A stretch of DNA of 64,000 nucleotides from Pseudochrobactrum asaccharolyticum (GCF_003314995.1 NZ_QNRH01000001.1:683436-747435); one strand, 5' to 3'; shown: positions 40,240 through 49,787, counted from the first letter of the stretch. Translations and numbers: made by a program. The notes: generated by a model not told the origin, from the letters alone.

Positions 40240-41097
40240 ATGCCAGATCATCAGTTGCCGGCAGGCCAGTCAGCAAACCGCCCAGCATCATGCCCAACAA
40301 CATGCATTGAAAGCGTGGATAAAAATGCTGATGAATATAATCGGGATGCCGCTTCAACATTTGCAGAGCGTGTGCAGTGGTTTGGCCGCGGCTCAAAGAA
40401 TATTTTCAGCATACCGGCACTGTTGCTGATCAGTTCGTTTATCGGTTTTTCCGGTCTGGCAATTGAGAGCGGTATCAGCATGGGGCAGGCGGTGTTTATG
40501 ACACTGACCATCTGGGCTCTGCCTGCCAAAGTGGTGCTGATCGGTGCGATTTCTGCCGGTAGTTCAATGGCCGCTGCGGCATTGGCTGTGGCGCTGTCTT
40601 CTGTGCGTCTGATGCCGATGGTCGTGGCGCTGTTGCCGGAGCTGAAAGGCCCGCGTTCCCGCAAAATTACATTGTTGTTTCTCTCGCATTTTGTGGCTGT
40701 AACCGCATGGGTCATGGCGATGGAGCAGTTGCGTCATATTCCGCGCGATCTGCGCACCAGCTATTTCGCCGGTATCGGTGTGACTTTGGTGCTGACCAAT
40801 GCCTGCGTGGTAGCACTGATTTATCTGCTGTCTGCCAATTTTCCGCCTTTGCTGTTTGCTGCACTTTTCATGCTGACGCCGATGTATTTTCTCACATCAT
40901 TGTGGCGCTCATCGCGTGAGCAGGCGGGCAAGACGGCTTTGCTGAGCGGTTTGCTTATCTTTCCGGTCATGCATGCAATTGCACCGGGTTATGACCTGCT
41001 GCTCACCGGTCTGATTGGCGGTGCAGTTGCCTTCGGCTTCCATCTCTATGTCGAGAGCCTGCGCCGCAAAGAAGCTCAGAAGGAAGTGCTGTCATGA
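40240..41097 (+). CDS. azlC: AzlC-family branched-chain amino acid exporter, large subunit
   Basis: The 285-residue protein has the AzlC pattern (SSFIGFSGLAIESGISMGQAVFMT, IWALPAKVVLIGAISAG, LSSVRLMPMVVAL) with several membrane helices from about residue 60 on. The N-terminal 50 residues are polar and Gln/Ser-rich, unusual for the family, and the binding site before ATG 40240 is weak, so the true start may lie farther in. AzlC and AzlD form an exporter of branched-chain amino acids. The azlD start overlaps its stop (ATGA). Confidence 0.88.
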   Translation: MPDHQLPAGQSANRPASCPTTCIESVDKNADEYNRDAASTFAERVQWFGRGSKNIFSIPALLLISSFIGFSGLAIESGISMGQAVFMTLTIWALPAKVVLIGAISAGSSMAAAALAVALSSVRLMPMVVALLPELKGPRSRKITLLFLSHFVAVTAWVMAMEQLRHIPRDLRTSYFAGIGVTLVLTNACVVALIYLLSANFPPLLFAALFMLTPMYFLTSLWRSSREQAGKTALLSGLLIFPVMHAIAPGYDLLLTGLIGGAVAFGFHLYVESLRRKEAQKEVLS

Positions 41098-41441
41098 ATT
41101 TCACGAGCTTTGATACATGGTGGTGGCCGTATTTATTCATCCTGATTGCCGGTACTGTGGCAACGGATATCTGGCGCTTTCTGGGAGTGCTGGTCGGCGG
41201 GAAGATGCGCGAGGATTCACAAGCTCTGGTGCTGGTGCGCTGTGTAGCGACGGCCTTGGTGGCAGGGGTGATTGCGCAGCTTATTCTCTATCCGACAGGT
41301 GAGCTTGCGAATTCGCCGATGTGGCTGCGGGCAGGTTCTGCGGTGCTTGGCTTTGTTGCATTTTTGCTGGCGGGGCAGCGTATTCTGGTGGGTGTTCTTA
41401 CCGGTGAAGCACTGCTTCTGGCAGGGCTGCTTCTCCTGTAA
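41094..41441 (+). CDS. azlD: AzlD-family branched-chain amino acid exporter, small subunit
   Basis: The 115-residue membrane protein has three to four hydrophobic segments and overlaps azlC by four bases, which implies coupled translation. It resembles AzlD/YgaH proteins that complete the AzlC exporter: AGTVATDIWRFLGVLVGGKM and a C-terminal AGQRILVGVLTGEALLLAGLLLL. Confidence 0.85.
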   Translation: MNFTSFDTWWWPYLFILIAGTVATDIWRFLGVLVGGKMREDSQALVLVRCVATALVAGVIAQLILYPTGELANSPMWLRAGSAVLGFVAFLLAGQRILVGVLTGEALLLAGLLLL

Positions 41442-41486
41442 ATCTCTGCGCACATGCAATATGCGCAGAGAGATAAACACTATTAA

Positions 41487-41909
41487 TTAAAGGCTTGCGA
41501 TAATTTTCTGACAATTCTCAGCAAGAACAGCCTGATCTTCCATTTTGCCGGTATGTCCCGTCAGCTCCACGCCTTCAAAGCGCGGAATAACGTGGAAATG
41601 CAGGTGGAATACAGTCTGTCCGGCAGCCGGTTCATTGAACTGCATAATGGTAACACCATCAGCCGCAAAAGCCTTCTTCACTGCAACAGCAACTTTCTGG
41701 GTAGCGGCAATCAGCTTGGCCAGCACAGCGCTGTCAGCATCGAGAAGATTGCGCGAACCCTGTTTCGGGATCACAAGGCTGTGGCCTTTGCCCTGCGGCA
41801 TCACATCCATGAATGCATAGACATCATCATCTTCATAAATCTTATGGCTTGGAATTTCGCCGCGCAGGATCTTCGCGAAAATATTGTCGCTGGCATAAGG
41901 CGTGGTCAT
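41487..41909 (-). CDS. HIT-family nucleotide hydrolase
   Basis: The start ATG at 41909 follows GGGAG and gives 140 residues. The HIT motif is TVFHLHFHVIPR (H-x-H-x-H). The N-terminal FAKILRGEIPSHKIYEDDD and MDVMPQGKGHSLVIPK are typical of the Hint-like HIT group, which cleaves adenosine phosphoramidates or related dinucleotides. It starts ten bases after the stop of the DUF482 gene, so the two form an operon. Confidence 0.95.
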   Translation of the reverse strand: MTTPYASDNIFAKILRGEIPSHKIYEDDDVYAFMDVMPQGKGHSLVIPKQGSRNLLDADSAVLAKLIAATQKVAVAVKKAFAADGVTIMQFNEPAAGQTVFHLHFHVIPRFEGVELTGHTGKMEDQAVLAENCQKIIASL

Positions 41910-41919
41910 AGAATGCTCC

Positions 41920-43146
41920 CTAATCCGGTTGATGGAATTTGCGGAACGGACTGTGTTCCGCATAATAGCTGTTGTTCATTTCGACTTCGCGGATCTCACG
42001 GCGCAGATATTGCGCCACGGCATCACGAAAGCCTGTGTGGCTGATATAATGGGCGGAGTGGGTGGTGACGGGCTCATAGCCGCGCGCCAGCTTGTGTTCA
42101 CCCTGGGCGCCAGCCTCCACCACTGATAATTTATGCGCAATGGCATAATCAATGGCCTGATGATAGCAAACTTCAAAATGCAAAAACGGGTGATCTTCGA
42201 TGCAGCCCCAGTGACGGCCAAACAAACGGTCGCCGCCGATGAAATTGATTGCACCGGCAATATAGCGGCCATCACGCTTGGCCATAATCAGCACAATATC
42301 ATCGCCCATACGCTCGCCGATCAGCGAGTAGAATTCACGGTTGAGATAAGGGCGCCCCCATTTGCGGCTGCCGGTATCCATATAAAAAGCGTAGAACTTA
42401 TCCCAGATATCTTCCGTCAGGTCTTTGCCGGTTAGCCAGTCAATGGAAATGCCATTGCTCAAAGCCTCGCGACGTTCGCGCTTTAATGTTTTGCGTTTGC
42501 GGGAAATAAGTTCTTCCAGAAAATCATTATAATCCTGAAAACCATTGTTTTTGAAATGAAACTGCTGGTCTTTGCGATGCAGGAAGCCGGCTTCAGTCAG
42601 CGCCTGAATATCAGCCATTTCCGCAAAAGTTACATGAGCGGATGACAGCTGATTATGATCGGTGAATTGGGTAATCGCGCTGCTCAGCAATGCGCGTTGT
42701 GTGGCAGGGGTATCTGTTGTTAGCAGGCGCGCACCGGTCGCCGGAGTGAAAGGAATACCCAGTTGCAGCTTGGGGTAATATTGTCCGCCTGCGCGTTCAA
42801 AGGCTTCAGCCCAGCCGTGGTCAAAAACATATTCGCCCTGACTGTGGGATTTCAGATAAGCAGGTGCTGCGGCGAGCAATCGTCCTTGTTGCGTCTCCAG
42901 ACGCAAATGACATGGCACCCAACCGGTTGCTTCACCCACGCAGCCGGAATCTTCCAGCGCAGAAAGATAGGCATAGGACAAAAACGGATTATAGGATTTA
43001 TTGTTTTGCAGATTACCGTCATCGGACAGGGCTGCGGTGTATTTTTCGGTTTCAGAAAACAGTGCCCATTCATCAGGGCTGAAGCCCTGCATTGAGCTGA
43101 TGTTACGCAAAATAATGCCGGTTTCTTCCTCTGCGTCTTTATGCAT
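41920..43146 (-). CDS. DUF482/FemAB-like GNAT-fold N-acyltransferase
   Basis: The start is taken at ATG 43146 (408 residues); a TTG at 43155 is the only alternative nearby. The protein matches the COG3146/DUF482 family of predicted acyltransferases: YNPFLSYAYLSALEDSGCVG, WVPCHLRLETQQGRLLAAAPAYLKSHS, SRKRKTLKRERREAL and HFEVCYHQAIDYAIAHKLSVVEAG. Acceptor and donor are not known; a role in modifying peptidoglycan precursors has been suggested for similar folds. The HIT gene follows it directly. Confidence 0.85.
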   Translation of the reverse strand: MHKDAEEETGIILRNISSMQGFSPDEWALFSETEKYTAALSDDGNLQNNKSYNPFLSYAYLSALEDSGCVGEATGWVPCHLRLETQQGRLLAAAPAYLKSHSQGEYVFDHGWAEAFERAGGQYYPKLQLGIPFTPATGARLLTTDTPATQRALLSSAITQFTDHNQLSSAHVTFAEMADIQALTEAGFLHRKDQQFHFKNNGFQDYNDFLEELISRKRKTLKRERREALSNGISIDWLTGKDLTEDIWDKFYAFYMDTGSRKWGRPYLNREFYSLIGERMGDDIVLIMAKRDGRYIAGAINFIGGDRLFGRHWGCIEDHPFLHFEVCYHQAIDYAIAHKLSVVEAGAQGEHKLARGYEPVTTHSAHYISHTGFRDAVAQYLRREIREVEMNNSYYAEHSPFRKFHQPD

Positions 43147-43228
43147 AGCAATCAACCATTTCCACTGTTCCGGTCACATCTGATTTCTACCGGCGCATAT
43201 TAATATGCGCCGGTAAGATATTGTTTTA

Positions 43229-43969
43229 TCAGGCGATAACACTGTCCGGTACAAAGCCTTCGAATGTAATCTGCTGTGCATGCAAATCGCTCATGGCTTT
43301 TTCTTCCATATTACGCACGGTCCATGTAATCACAGGACGGCCGAGCACTTGTTGGTAAAAGCTGATGAACGGGTTTGGCAGATGGTGGAAGCTGTAGGAC
43401 ACAAAATCCACATCATAGGCGAGCATGGCAAAGTGTTTTTCCATATCGGCTGCACTTGTACCTTCTGCTGTCAAACCGGCAGGTACGCCCGGTGCATCGC
43501 TGCGGAAAAGGCGGATCAGATGATGGTCGAACGACATAATCGCCGCCTCACCCTGATAGGTCTTCAGCTCTTTGGCAACGGCGGCAACCAGACCTTCGTC
43601 CTGACCTTCAATGCCTTTGAGTTCGATGACCAGAGGTACTTTTCCGGCAACAAGATCAAGCATCTGACGAAGCGATGGCGGATGATCCTGTGTGGTGCCG
43701 ATGGTCAGTGCCTGAGCCTCAGCCAGCGTCAGATCGCAGATACGGCCTTCACGCCCAGTAAGGCGGTTCAGCACATCATCATGAAACACGATGACTTCAC
43801 CGTCTTTGGTCAGATGCACGTCACATTCAATGGCATAATTGCCTGCAATCGCTGCACTAAAGGCCGGAAGAGTGTTCTCCCAGACCTTTTTGTTCATATC
43901 GTGCAACCCGCGATGGGCAATCGGCCGGCGGGTAAGCCACTTCAGTTCATCGCGAAGCGTTGCGCTCAT
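43229..43969 (-). CDS. Glycerophosphodiester phosphodiesterase family protein
   Basis: The 246-residue TIM barrel has PIAHRGLHD, ENTLPAFSAA and ECDVHLTKDGEVIVFHDDVLNRLTG, holding the catalytic histidines and metal ligands of the GDPD family. It has no signal peptide, so it should act in the cytoplasm and split glycerophosphodiesters to glycerol 3-phosphate and an alcohol. It begins two bases after the ridA-like stop codon, which indicates one transcript. Confidence 0.93.
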   Translation of the reverse strand: MSATLRDELKWLTRRPIAHRGLHDMNKKVWENTLPAFSAAIAGNYAIECDVHLTKDGEVIVFHDDVLNRLTGREGRICDLTLAEAQALTIGTTQDHPPSLRQMLDLVAGKVPLVIELKGIEGQDEGLVAAVAKELKTYQGEAAIMSFDHHLIRLFRSDAPGVPAGLTAEGTSAADMEKHFAMLAYDVDFVSYSFHHLPNPFISFYQQVLGRPVITWTVRNMEEKAMSDLHAQQITFEGFVPDSVIA

Positions 43970-43971
43970 GA

Positions 43972-44436
43972 TTATTCAACCTCAAGAATGGCTTCGATTT
44001 CTACCGGTGCGTTCAGCGGCAGGCCGGCCATGCCGACAGCGGAGCGGGCATGTTTACCGGCATCACCGAGAACGTCGATGAACAGCTGGGAGCCGCCGTT
44101 TGCAACAACGTGCTGATCAGTGAAATCGACAACGGAAGCAACAAAGACAGTAATTTTGATCACGCGCTTGATACGCTTCAGATCGCCCAGAGCTGCCTGA
44201 GCCTGCGAGAGCACATTGATAGCGCAATATTTTGCAGCTTCCTGTGCCTGTTCAATGGTCAGATCACGGCCAACCAGTCCGGTGGAAACGAGCTTACCGT
44301 CTTTCAGAGGCAGCTGGCCGGAAGTGAACAGCAGATTGCCGCTCTGGGAAAATGGCAGATAAGCAGCGGCAGGGGCTGCGGACTCTGGAATGGTGATGCC
44401 GAGATCTTTGAGGCGGGTTTCGATTGTCGATGTCAT
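43972..44436 (-). CDS. RidA-family protein
   Basis: The start ATG at 44436 follows GGAAAGAG. The 154-residue protein belongs to the YjgF/RidA group; LLFTSGQLPLKDGKL, AQEAAKYCAINVLSQAQAALGDL and HARSAVGMAGLPLNAPVEIE carry the family pattern, including the Arg that RidA uses to bind the carboxylate of imines. The length is above the usual 128, as in the longer alphaproteobacterial subgroup. It probably removes reactive enamine/imine by-products. It precedes the GDPD gene. Confidence 0.93.
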   Translation of the reverse strand: MTSTIETRLKDLGITIPESAAPAAAYLPFSQSGNLLFTSGQLPLKDGKLVSTGLVGRDLTIEQAQEAAKYCAINVLSQAQAALGDLKRIKRVIKITVFVASVVDFTDQHVVANGGSQLFIDVLGDAGKHARSAVGMAGLPLNAPVEIEAILEVE

Positions 44437-44715
44437 GGCGCTCTTTCCGGTTTTAATTCATCATCATCTGTTGAAAAGGTGATGAGTCTTTCGGTCATTT
44501 CGATGCGGTCTTCAGACCGCAGGAATTCTTTAACAGTTTGCACTTCATTCTGCATATCCATTGTTGCGGTCACTTATGTAAAATAGATGGCGCGCATCTC
44601 AAGAAAATGAATACGAAACTGATAGAATCAGTGGAGCATAGCAAAAGCTGTGATTTTTGCCTCGCTTCCGCCATGAGTTATTTTAACATGGCGATAAATT
44701 TATCGGAGAATCTCT

Positions 44716-45561
44716 ATGCGTTTTTTGCAGGCCCCCATTTTGCAGGCTGTTGTGTTCGGAACCGGTTTCGTTTTGCCCGCAATATTGAGTACGGCCGCTT
44801 ATGCAGGAAACACGCTTCTGCCGCATCGTGCAGTCTATGATCTGACACTGGAGCGTGCAGATGAAAAATCCGGCATTGATAATGTTACTGGACGCATGGT
44901 TTACGAGTTTAACGGCTCAGCTTGCGAAGGTTTTACGACAAATTTCCGGTTTGTAACCCGCATTGATATGGAAGGTCAGGATCAGCGGGTGACTGATCAG
45001 CAGACCACCACATTTGAGGCCGGTGACGGCAGCCGCTTCCGCTTCGTCAACAAAACTTTTGTCGATAAGGAGCTGATTAAAGAAGTGCGCGGTAATGCGA
45101 CGCTGAATAAAAAGCAGATGGATGTCGCTCTGACGAAGCCTGAAAAACAAGATCTCAAATTGGCTATGTCACAATTTCCGACCCGCCATATGGAAGAGAT
45201 GCTGCAGAAAATCGATAAAGGAGATACGTTCTTTCAGTCTACGATTTTCGATGGTTCCGATGAGGCGAATAAAATCATGGCGACAACGGCTGTGATCGGT
45301 AAGGGGCAGGTACTGCCTGCGGATAATGAAACCAAAGTCATGGGCGAGGTGGCCAAGCAAGAAAGCTGGCCTGTGACGGTTGCTTATTTTGATGATGAAG
45401 AAAATGACGAAGGACTGCCGGTCTATCGCGTGAACTTCAAGCTTTATCGTAATGGCGTGACCCGTGATCTCAATATGGATTACGGTGACTTTTCCATGAA
45501 GGGCACATTGGTCAATCTTGAGATGTTTAAGCCATCTGGTGACGGTGCTTCCTGCGAATAA
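44716..45561 (+). CDS. eipB: EipB (DUF1849), periplasmic cell-envelope integrity protein
   Basis: ATG 44716 follows TCGGAG. The 281-residue precursor has a signal peptide (cleavage near AYAG, residue 30) and the DUF1849 domain beginning LLPHRAVYDLTLERA. Two cysteines, in GSACEGF and at the C-terminal GASCE, match the disulfide pair described for Brucella EipB, a beta-spiral protein needed for envelope stability and beta-lactam resistance. It is a single-gene unit closed by a terminator. Confidence 0.93.
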   Translation: MRFLQAPILQAVVFGTGFVLPAILSTAAYAGNTLLPHRAVYDLTLERADEKSGIDNVTGRMVYEFNGSACEGFTTNFRFVTRIDMEGQDQRVTDQQTTTFEAGDGSRFRFVNKTFVDKELIKEVRGNATLNKKQMDVALTKPEKQDLKLAMSQFPTRHMEEMLQKIDKGDTFFQSTIFDGSDEANKIMATTAVIGKGQVLPADNETKVMGEVAKQESWPVTVAYFDDEENDEGLPVYRVNFKLYRNGVTRDLNMDYGDFSMKGTLVNLEMFKPSGDGASCE

Positions 45562-45586
45562 TCCGGTATGATTTTATTTTTAATAT

Positions 45587-45618
45587 ACGGCGGCTTTCCG
45601 GAAGTCGCCGTTTTTTTG
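45587..45618 (+). terminator. eipB terminator
   Basis: ACGGCGGCTT (45587-45596) pairs with GAAGTCGCCGT (45601-45611) with one mismatch, followed by seven T. Confidence 0.9.
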
Positions 45619-45729
45619 TTTCTGTGTTCAATTTAAAAAAAGAACGTAAATATGACAAGATTTTATGTCGTGTTTGGCAAGTATTTATTTGTTTTTTTAT
45701 TTATAGATAAAAATTTTTCGTGAGGTATT

Positions 45730-46227
45730 ATGTATAAATCTATATTTATTTCGTCTTTTTTATTTTTAAGTGCTTCTGCGGCTGTAACTACAGTGCATGC
45801 AGAGAAGATGCCGTCAGTAAAATCGGCAGCTAAATGTACCATGATTAGCCATGAGAAAGTGACAAAGCTGTTTGATCGCTGGAATGCGTCATTGCAGACG
45901 CATGATCCGGCTAAGGTGGCTGCGAATTACAGTTCTGATGCCGTTTTACTGCCGACGCTTTCCGCGCAGGTTCGTTATACGGATGAGGAGCGTATTGATT
46001 ATTTTAAGGACTTTCTCAAGAAGGATCCTGTTGCTAAAATAGATAGCCGGACTATTCGTACGGGTTGTAATAAGGCCATTGATAACGGGGTTTACACATT
46101 TCGTTTTACAGACGGTACAGAGGCAACTGCGCGTTACACTTTCACCTACGGGTGGAGCGGAAAAGTCTGGCTGATAACGTCACATCATTCGTCGGTTCTG
46201 CCCAAAGACGGCAAACAGGCTGATTGA
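45730..46227 (+). CDS. Exported SnoaL/NTF2-like protein (SgcJ/EcaC-type)
   Basis: The 165-residue precursor has a signal peptide (cleavage near VHAE, residue 24) and a small NTF2-like domain: KLFDRWNASLQTHDPAKVAANY, DAVLLPTLSAQVRYTDEE, YFKDFLKKDP and ARYTFTYGWSGKVWLITSHHSS. Similar proteins are labelled SgcJ/EcaC-family or CaMKII-association-domain proteins; no enzyme activity is proven for this group. Cys37 and Cys99 might form a disulfide in the periplasm. The 5' part of the gene and its leader are much richer in A+T than the neighbours. GAGGTATT serves as binding site. Confidence 0.8.
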   Translation: MYKSIFISSFLFLSASAAVTTVHAEKMPSVKSAAKCTMISHEKVTKLFDRWNASLQTHDPAKVAANYSSDAVLLPTLSAQVRYTDEERIDYFKDFLKKDPVAKIDSRTIRTGCNKAIDNGVYTFRFTDGTEATARYTFTYGWSGKVWLITSHHSSVLPKDGKQAD

Positions 46228-46285
46228 GACTTGCATTTTGCGGCGGGATAAGTTAATCGCCGCATTATTCCACACACGGGATTTG

Positions 46286-46336
46286 GGCGTTGCGCGGGAG
46301 AAATCCGTACAACGCCTCCGGTGGCACATTTGTGCC
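46286..46336 (+). promoter_or_regulatory. Two-hairpin leader of rpsB
   Basis: GGCGTTG (46286-46292) pairs with CAACGCC (46310-46316), and GGCACA-tt-TGTGCC follows at 46323-46336. Both lie just upstream of the rpsB start at 46374. Many bacteria use such a leader for S2 to repress its own mRNA, which is my inference here. Confidence 0.45.
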
Positions 46337-46373
46337 TCAGCCCGTGGAGGTTCAACCGGAAAAGGAAAATACA

Positions 46374-47141
46374 ATGGCATTGCCTGATTTCAGCATGCGC
46401 CAGCTTCTGGAAGCTGGTGTTCACTTCGGTCACCAGACACACCGCTGGAACCCGAAAATGGCACCTTTCATCTATGGTGCACGTAACAACATCCACATTC
46501 TCGATCTGGCTCAGACCGTTCCTCTGCTGCACAATGCGCTGAAGGTTGTATCGGACACTGTTGCTCGCGGCGGTCGCGTTCTCTTCGTTGGTACCAAGCG
46601 TCAGGCTTCGGAAATCATCGCAGACGCAGCTGGCCGTTCGGCTCAGTATTACGTTAACTCCCGCTGGCTCGGCGGCATGATGACCAACTGGAAAACCATT
46701 TCCAACTCGATTCAGCGTCTGCGTAAGCTTGACGAACTGCTGGCGAGCGAAGCTCAGGGTTATTCCAAAAAGGAACGCCTGACACTGGAACGCGAACGTG
46801 AAAAGCTGGACCGCGCTCTCGGTGGTATCAAGGATATGGGCGGCGTGCCTGACCTGATGTTCATCGTTGATACCAACAAGGAATCGATTGCAATTCAGGA
46901 AGCCAAGCGTCTTGGTATCCCTGTTGTTGCTATCATCGACAGCAACTGTAATCCTGACCAGATCGATTTCCCGATCCCAGGTAACGATGATGCTGCCCGT
47001 GCGATTTCCCTCTATTGCGACCTGATTGCTAAGGCTGCTCTGGACGGTATTATGCGTCAGCAGGGCGCTCTGGGCATCGACGTTGGTGCACAGGTTGAAG
47101 CTCCTGTTGAGCCAGCTCTGGAAGCTGCTGAAAACGCTTAA
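46374..47141 (+). CDS. rpsB: 30S ribosomal protein S2
   Basis: ATG 46374 follows AAAGGAAAA. The 255-residue protein starts [19 protein letters not shown] and contains [29 protein letters not shown] and [14 protein letters not shown], all typical of S2. It binds the small subunit late in assembly together with S1. It heads the conserved rpsB-tsf-pyrH-frr order. The C-terminal tail is Glu/Ala/Pro-rich, as usual in alphaproteobacteria. Confidence 0.98.
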   Translation: MALPDFSMRQLLEAGVHFGHQTHRWNPKMAPFIYGARNNIHILDLAQTVPLLHNALKVVSDTVARGGRVLFVGTKRQASEIIADAAGRSAQYYVNSRWLGGMMTNWKTISNSIQRLRKLDELLASEAQGYSKKERLTLEREREKLDRALGGIKDMGGVPDLMFIVDTNKESIAIQEAKRLGIPVVAIIDSNCNPDQIDFPIPGNDDAARAISLYCDLIAKAALDGIMRQQGALGIDVGAQVEAPVEPALEAAENA

Positions 47142-47494
47142 TATGTTTTCCTGTCTGCCGGATCCGTTTTCGGATCCGGCAGATTATCTGCTTAAAAGAC
47201 ACAATCTGCCGTGCTCAAAGAGCTTCAAAATTCTGTAGCTTTAAACCGGTAAATACTGAAACGGCTGAGTCGTTTCTGATTCCATTCACGAATGGTGTAA
47301 TCTGTGTCATTAATTTGAGCCCTTTAAGGCTCCTGCTATCCCGTATGTATACAGTTGACGCTTTGCAATGATTGCAATGCGGACTGTAATGATTAATCGG
47401 TCATTGCGTAAAAGACAGGTCAGCTGTCTGTACAATGATCCTTAGCGGGCATGCCGCTTGCCGGATGTCTGCTGCTTATCTCAAAGAGGCGACA
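47142..47494. other. rpsB-tsf intergenic region with several hairpins
   Basis: The 353-bp gap holds a strong hairpin (47154-47183), a weaker GAGCC/GGCTC hairpin near 47317-47332 and a putative tsf leader. AAAGAGG lies just before the tsf start at 47495. No gene is seen. Confidence 0.5.
47154..47183 (+). terminator. Perfect 13-bp hairpin after rpsB without U-tract
   Basis: TCTGCCGGATCCG pairs perfectly with CGGATCCGGCAGA over a four-T loop, 12 bases after the rpsB stop codon. The following TTATCTG is not a U-tract, so it more likely protects or partly attenuates the transcript. Confidence 0.6.
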
Positions 47495-48418
47495 ATGAGC
47501 ATTACCGCAGCAATGGTTAAAGAACTTCGTGAACTCAGCGGCGCAGGCATGATGGACTGCAAGACCGCTCTGAACGAAAATAATGGCGATATGGAAGCTG
47601 CCATGGACTGGCTGCGCGCTAAAGGTATCGCTAAAGCTGACAAGAAAGCCGGCCGTACTGCCGCTGAAGGTCTGGTAAGCGTTGCCAGTGAAGGCAAAAA
47701 AGCTGTTGTTGTTGAGGTTAACTCCGAAACAGACTTCGTTGCCCGTAATGCTGCGTTCCAGGAAATCGTTGTTAACGTAACTAAAGTTGCACTCGCAACT
47801 GATGGTTCAACAGATGCAGTTGCAAACGCAATCTATCCGGGTTCGGAAAAGACTGTAACTGACACAATTAAAGATGCTGTTGGCACCATCGGTGAAAACA
47901 TGGCGTTCCGTCGTTCCGCGGCTCTGAGCGTGGAAAACGGTGTTGTTGCTTCTTACATCCACAACGGCGTTGCTGACGGTCTCGGCAAGCTCGGCGTTCT
48001 GGTTGCAATCGAAACAACCGGTAATGCAGATGCTGCTGCTGCTATCGGCCGTCAGATTGCTATGCATGTTGCTGCAACCAACCCGCTGGCTCTGACGCCT
48101 GCTGAAGTTGATGCTGCTGCTGTTGAGCGCGAAAAAGCAATCTTTGCTGATCAGGCTCGCCAGTCCGGCAAGTCGGAAGAAATCATCGCTAAGATGGTTG
48201 ACGGCCGTATGCGCAAGTTCTTCGAAGAAGTTGTTCTTCTGTCGCAGGCTTTCGTTATCAATCCTGACCTGAGCGTTGAAGCAGCGCTTAAAGAAGCTGA
48301 AAAAGAAATCGGCGCACCTGCAAAGGTAACCGGCTTTGTTCGCTTCGCTCTGGGCGATGGCATTGAAAAAGAAGAAACCGACTTCGCTGCTGAAGTTGCT
48401 GCCGTTACTAAAGGCTAA
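47495..48418 (+). CDS. tsf: Elongation factor Ts
   Basis: ATG 47495 follows AAAGAGG. The 307-residue protein begins [20 protein letters not shown] and has the EF-Ts signature [21 protein letters not shown]. It recharges EF-Tu by nucleotide exchange. It follows rpsB after 353 bp and ends with a good terminator. Confidence 0.98.
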   Translation: MSITAAMVKELRELSGAGMMDCKTALNENNGDMEAAMDWLRAKGIAKADKKAGRTAAEGLVSVASEGKKAVVVEVNSETDFVARNAAFQEIVVNVTKVALATDGSTDAVANAIYPGSEKTVTDTIKDAVGTIGENMAFRRSAALSVENGVVASYIHNGVADGLGKLGVLVAIETTGNADAAAAIGRQIAMHVAATNPLALTPAEVDAAAVEREKAIFADQARQSGKSEEIIAKMVDGRMRKFFEEVVLLSQAFVINPDLSVEAALKEAEKEIGAPAKVTGFVRFALGDGIEKEETDFAAEVAAVTKG

Positions 48419-48843
48419 TATGACTTGATGCGAGGCGATTGTGCTTTGCATAGAGCTGTAATCTAAAGAATAGAGCGGTTTCTCCAGAGGCCGCTCTATT
48501 TTTTTGTGTGCGTATCATAAAAATTGTCAGTTATGGCTGTGCATGACGTGACAATGCCGCGTGCTTCATGTATGCGAAATCAATTCAGCTTTTTCCTGTC
48601 ATCATGCCGGCCAGTTTCTGGTGCTTCCGGCGGGTTTGTCACGACAGGAGGCAGCCATTTCATTTCCGGCTTAATTCAGGCATGTTGCCTTGCAGTCATG
48701 TCACTCATAGGGTGTAACCGCCTTAGCGGGGAAGTCAGTCTGCGGGCTGGTTTTATGACGCGCATGTGATGCAGGCCGGACAAATTCGAGCATAGCTCTT
48801 CTTACCAGCGGGTAATGACTGAGCGAACCATAAAAGGGATCCC
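48419..48843. other. tsf-pyrH intergenic region
   Basis: Beyond the tsf terminator the 425-bp gap shows no palindrome or family-like gene. An 81-residue frame at 48524-48769 has an odd composition and no good binding site. The last part contains GGGATCCC before the pyrH start. Confidence 0.4.
48471..48505 (+). terminator. tsf terminator
   Basis: TAGAGCGG (48471-48478) pairs with CCGCTCTA (48491-48498), followed by seven T. Confidence 0.92.
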
Positions 48844-49566
48844 ATGACAGGCAAAACACTTTATAAGCGGGTTCTCCTCAAAGCCTCAGGTGAGGCACTG
48901 ATGGGTGAGCAGGGATTTGGCATTGACGTGTCCGTTGCTGACCGCATTGCAAGCGATATTGCTGAAGCGCGTGCACTTGGCGTTGAAGTCGGCGTAGTGA
49001 TTGGCGGCGGTAATATTTTCCGCGGCTTAGCTGTAGCCTCCAAGGGCGGTGACCGCGTAACCGGCGATCATATGGGAATGCTGGCGACAGTGATCAATTC
49101 GCTGGCTTTGCGCACATCTCTGGTCAAACAGGGCGTTGATGCGGTTGTGCTGTCGGCAATTGCAATGCCGGAACTGTGCGAGAGTTTTTCGCAGCGTCAG
49201 GCAACGGCCTATATGGATCAGGGTAAGGTTGTTATTTTTGCCGGTGGTACGGGTAATCCATTCTTCACAACCGATTCTGCTGCCGCTTTGCGCGCGGCTG
49301 AAATTGGCGCTGATGCTCTGTTTAAGGGGACGCAGGTAGACGGTATTTATAGTGCCGATCCGAAGAAAGATCCGACAGCGACCCGCTTTGACAATCTGAC
49401 CCATAAAGAAGTGTTGGATAAAGGTCTGGCAGTTATGGATGTGACCGCTGTGGCATTGGCACAGGAAAATCATATTCCGATCGTGGTTTATTCCATTCAC
49501 GAAGCCGGTGGTTTTGCTGAAATTCTGCAGGGCAAAGGCCGCTGCACAGTGGTAACGGACGTTTGA
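48844..49566 (+). CDS. pyrH: UMP kinase
   Basis: The 240-residue hexameric kinase makes UDP from UMP and ATP. Landmarks: KRVLLKASGEALMGEQGFGID, GVVIGGGNIFRG, GDHMGMLATVINSLAL, FAGGTGNPFFTTDSAAALRA and KGTQVDGIYSADP. Its usual partner frr follows 221 bp later. Confidence 0.98.
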   Translation: MTGKTLYKRVLLKASGEALMGEQGFGIDVSVADRIASDIAEARALGVEVGVVIGGGNIFRGLAVASKGGDRVTGDHMGMLATVINSLALRTSLVKQGVDAVVLSAIAMPELCESFSQRQATAYMDQGKVVIFAGGTGNPFFTTDSAAALRAAEIGADALFKGTQVDGIYSADPKKDPTATRFDNLTHKEVLDKGLAVMDVTAVALAQENHIPIVVYSIHEAGGFAEILQGKGRCTVVTDV

Positions 49567-49581
49567 TAAGCTCTGAGAAGT

Positions 49582-49611
49582 ATTGAATCTGTGCCTGAGT
49601 ACAGATTCAAT
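49582..49611 (+). other. 11-bp perfect hairpin after pyrH
   Basis: ATTGAATCTGT (49582-49592) pairs perfectly with ACAGATTCAAT (49601-49611), 15 bases after the pyrH stop codon, without a U-tract. A second hairpin, GAGCTGAAA/TTTCAGCTC, lies at 49679-49700, ahead of frr. Confidence 0.6.
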
Positions 49612-49787
49612 TCAGGAAAGCTGAGATTTTGTGCTTATCATTTGCGCCAACCTGTTCTAAACAAAAACTGAATTATGTGAGCTGAAAGCAGTTTCAGCTC
49701 ATTTGCAGCATTTTCTTTTTCAAACAACTGGTTTGAGCAAGGAATAAAATGCGCGAGACGTTTGGTGTACGCCCAAGGAGAGATAAG

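Noticed and set aside
40172-40429. 85-residue frame overlapping the azlC start
   Set aside because: It lies in a different frame over azlC and has no family features.
48524-48769. 81-residue frame between tsf and pyrH
   Set aside because: Odd composition, no good binding site, no recognisable family; treated as leader sequence.
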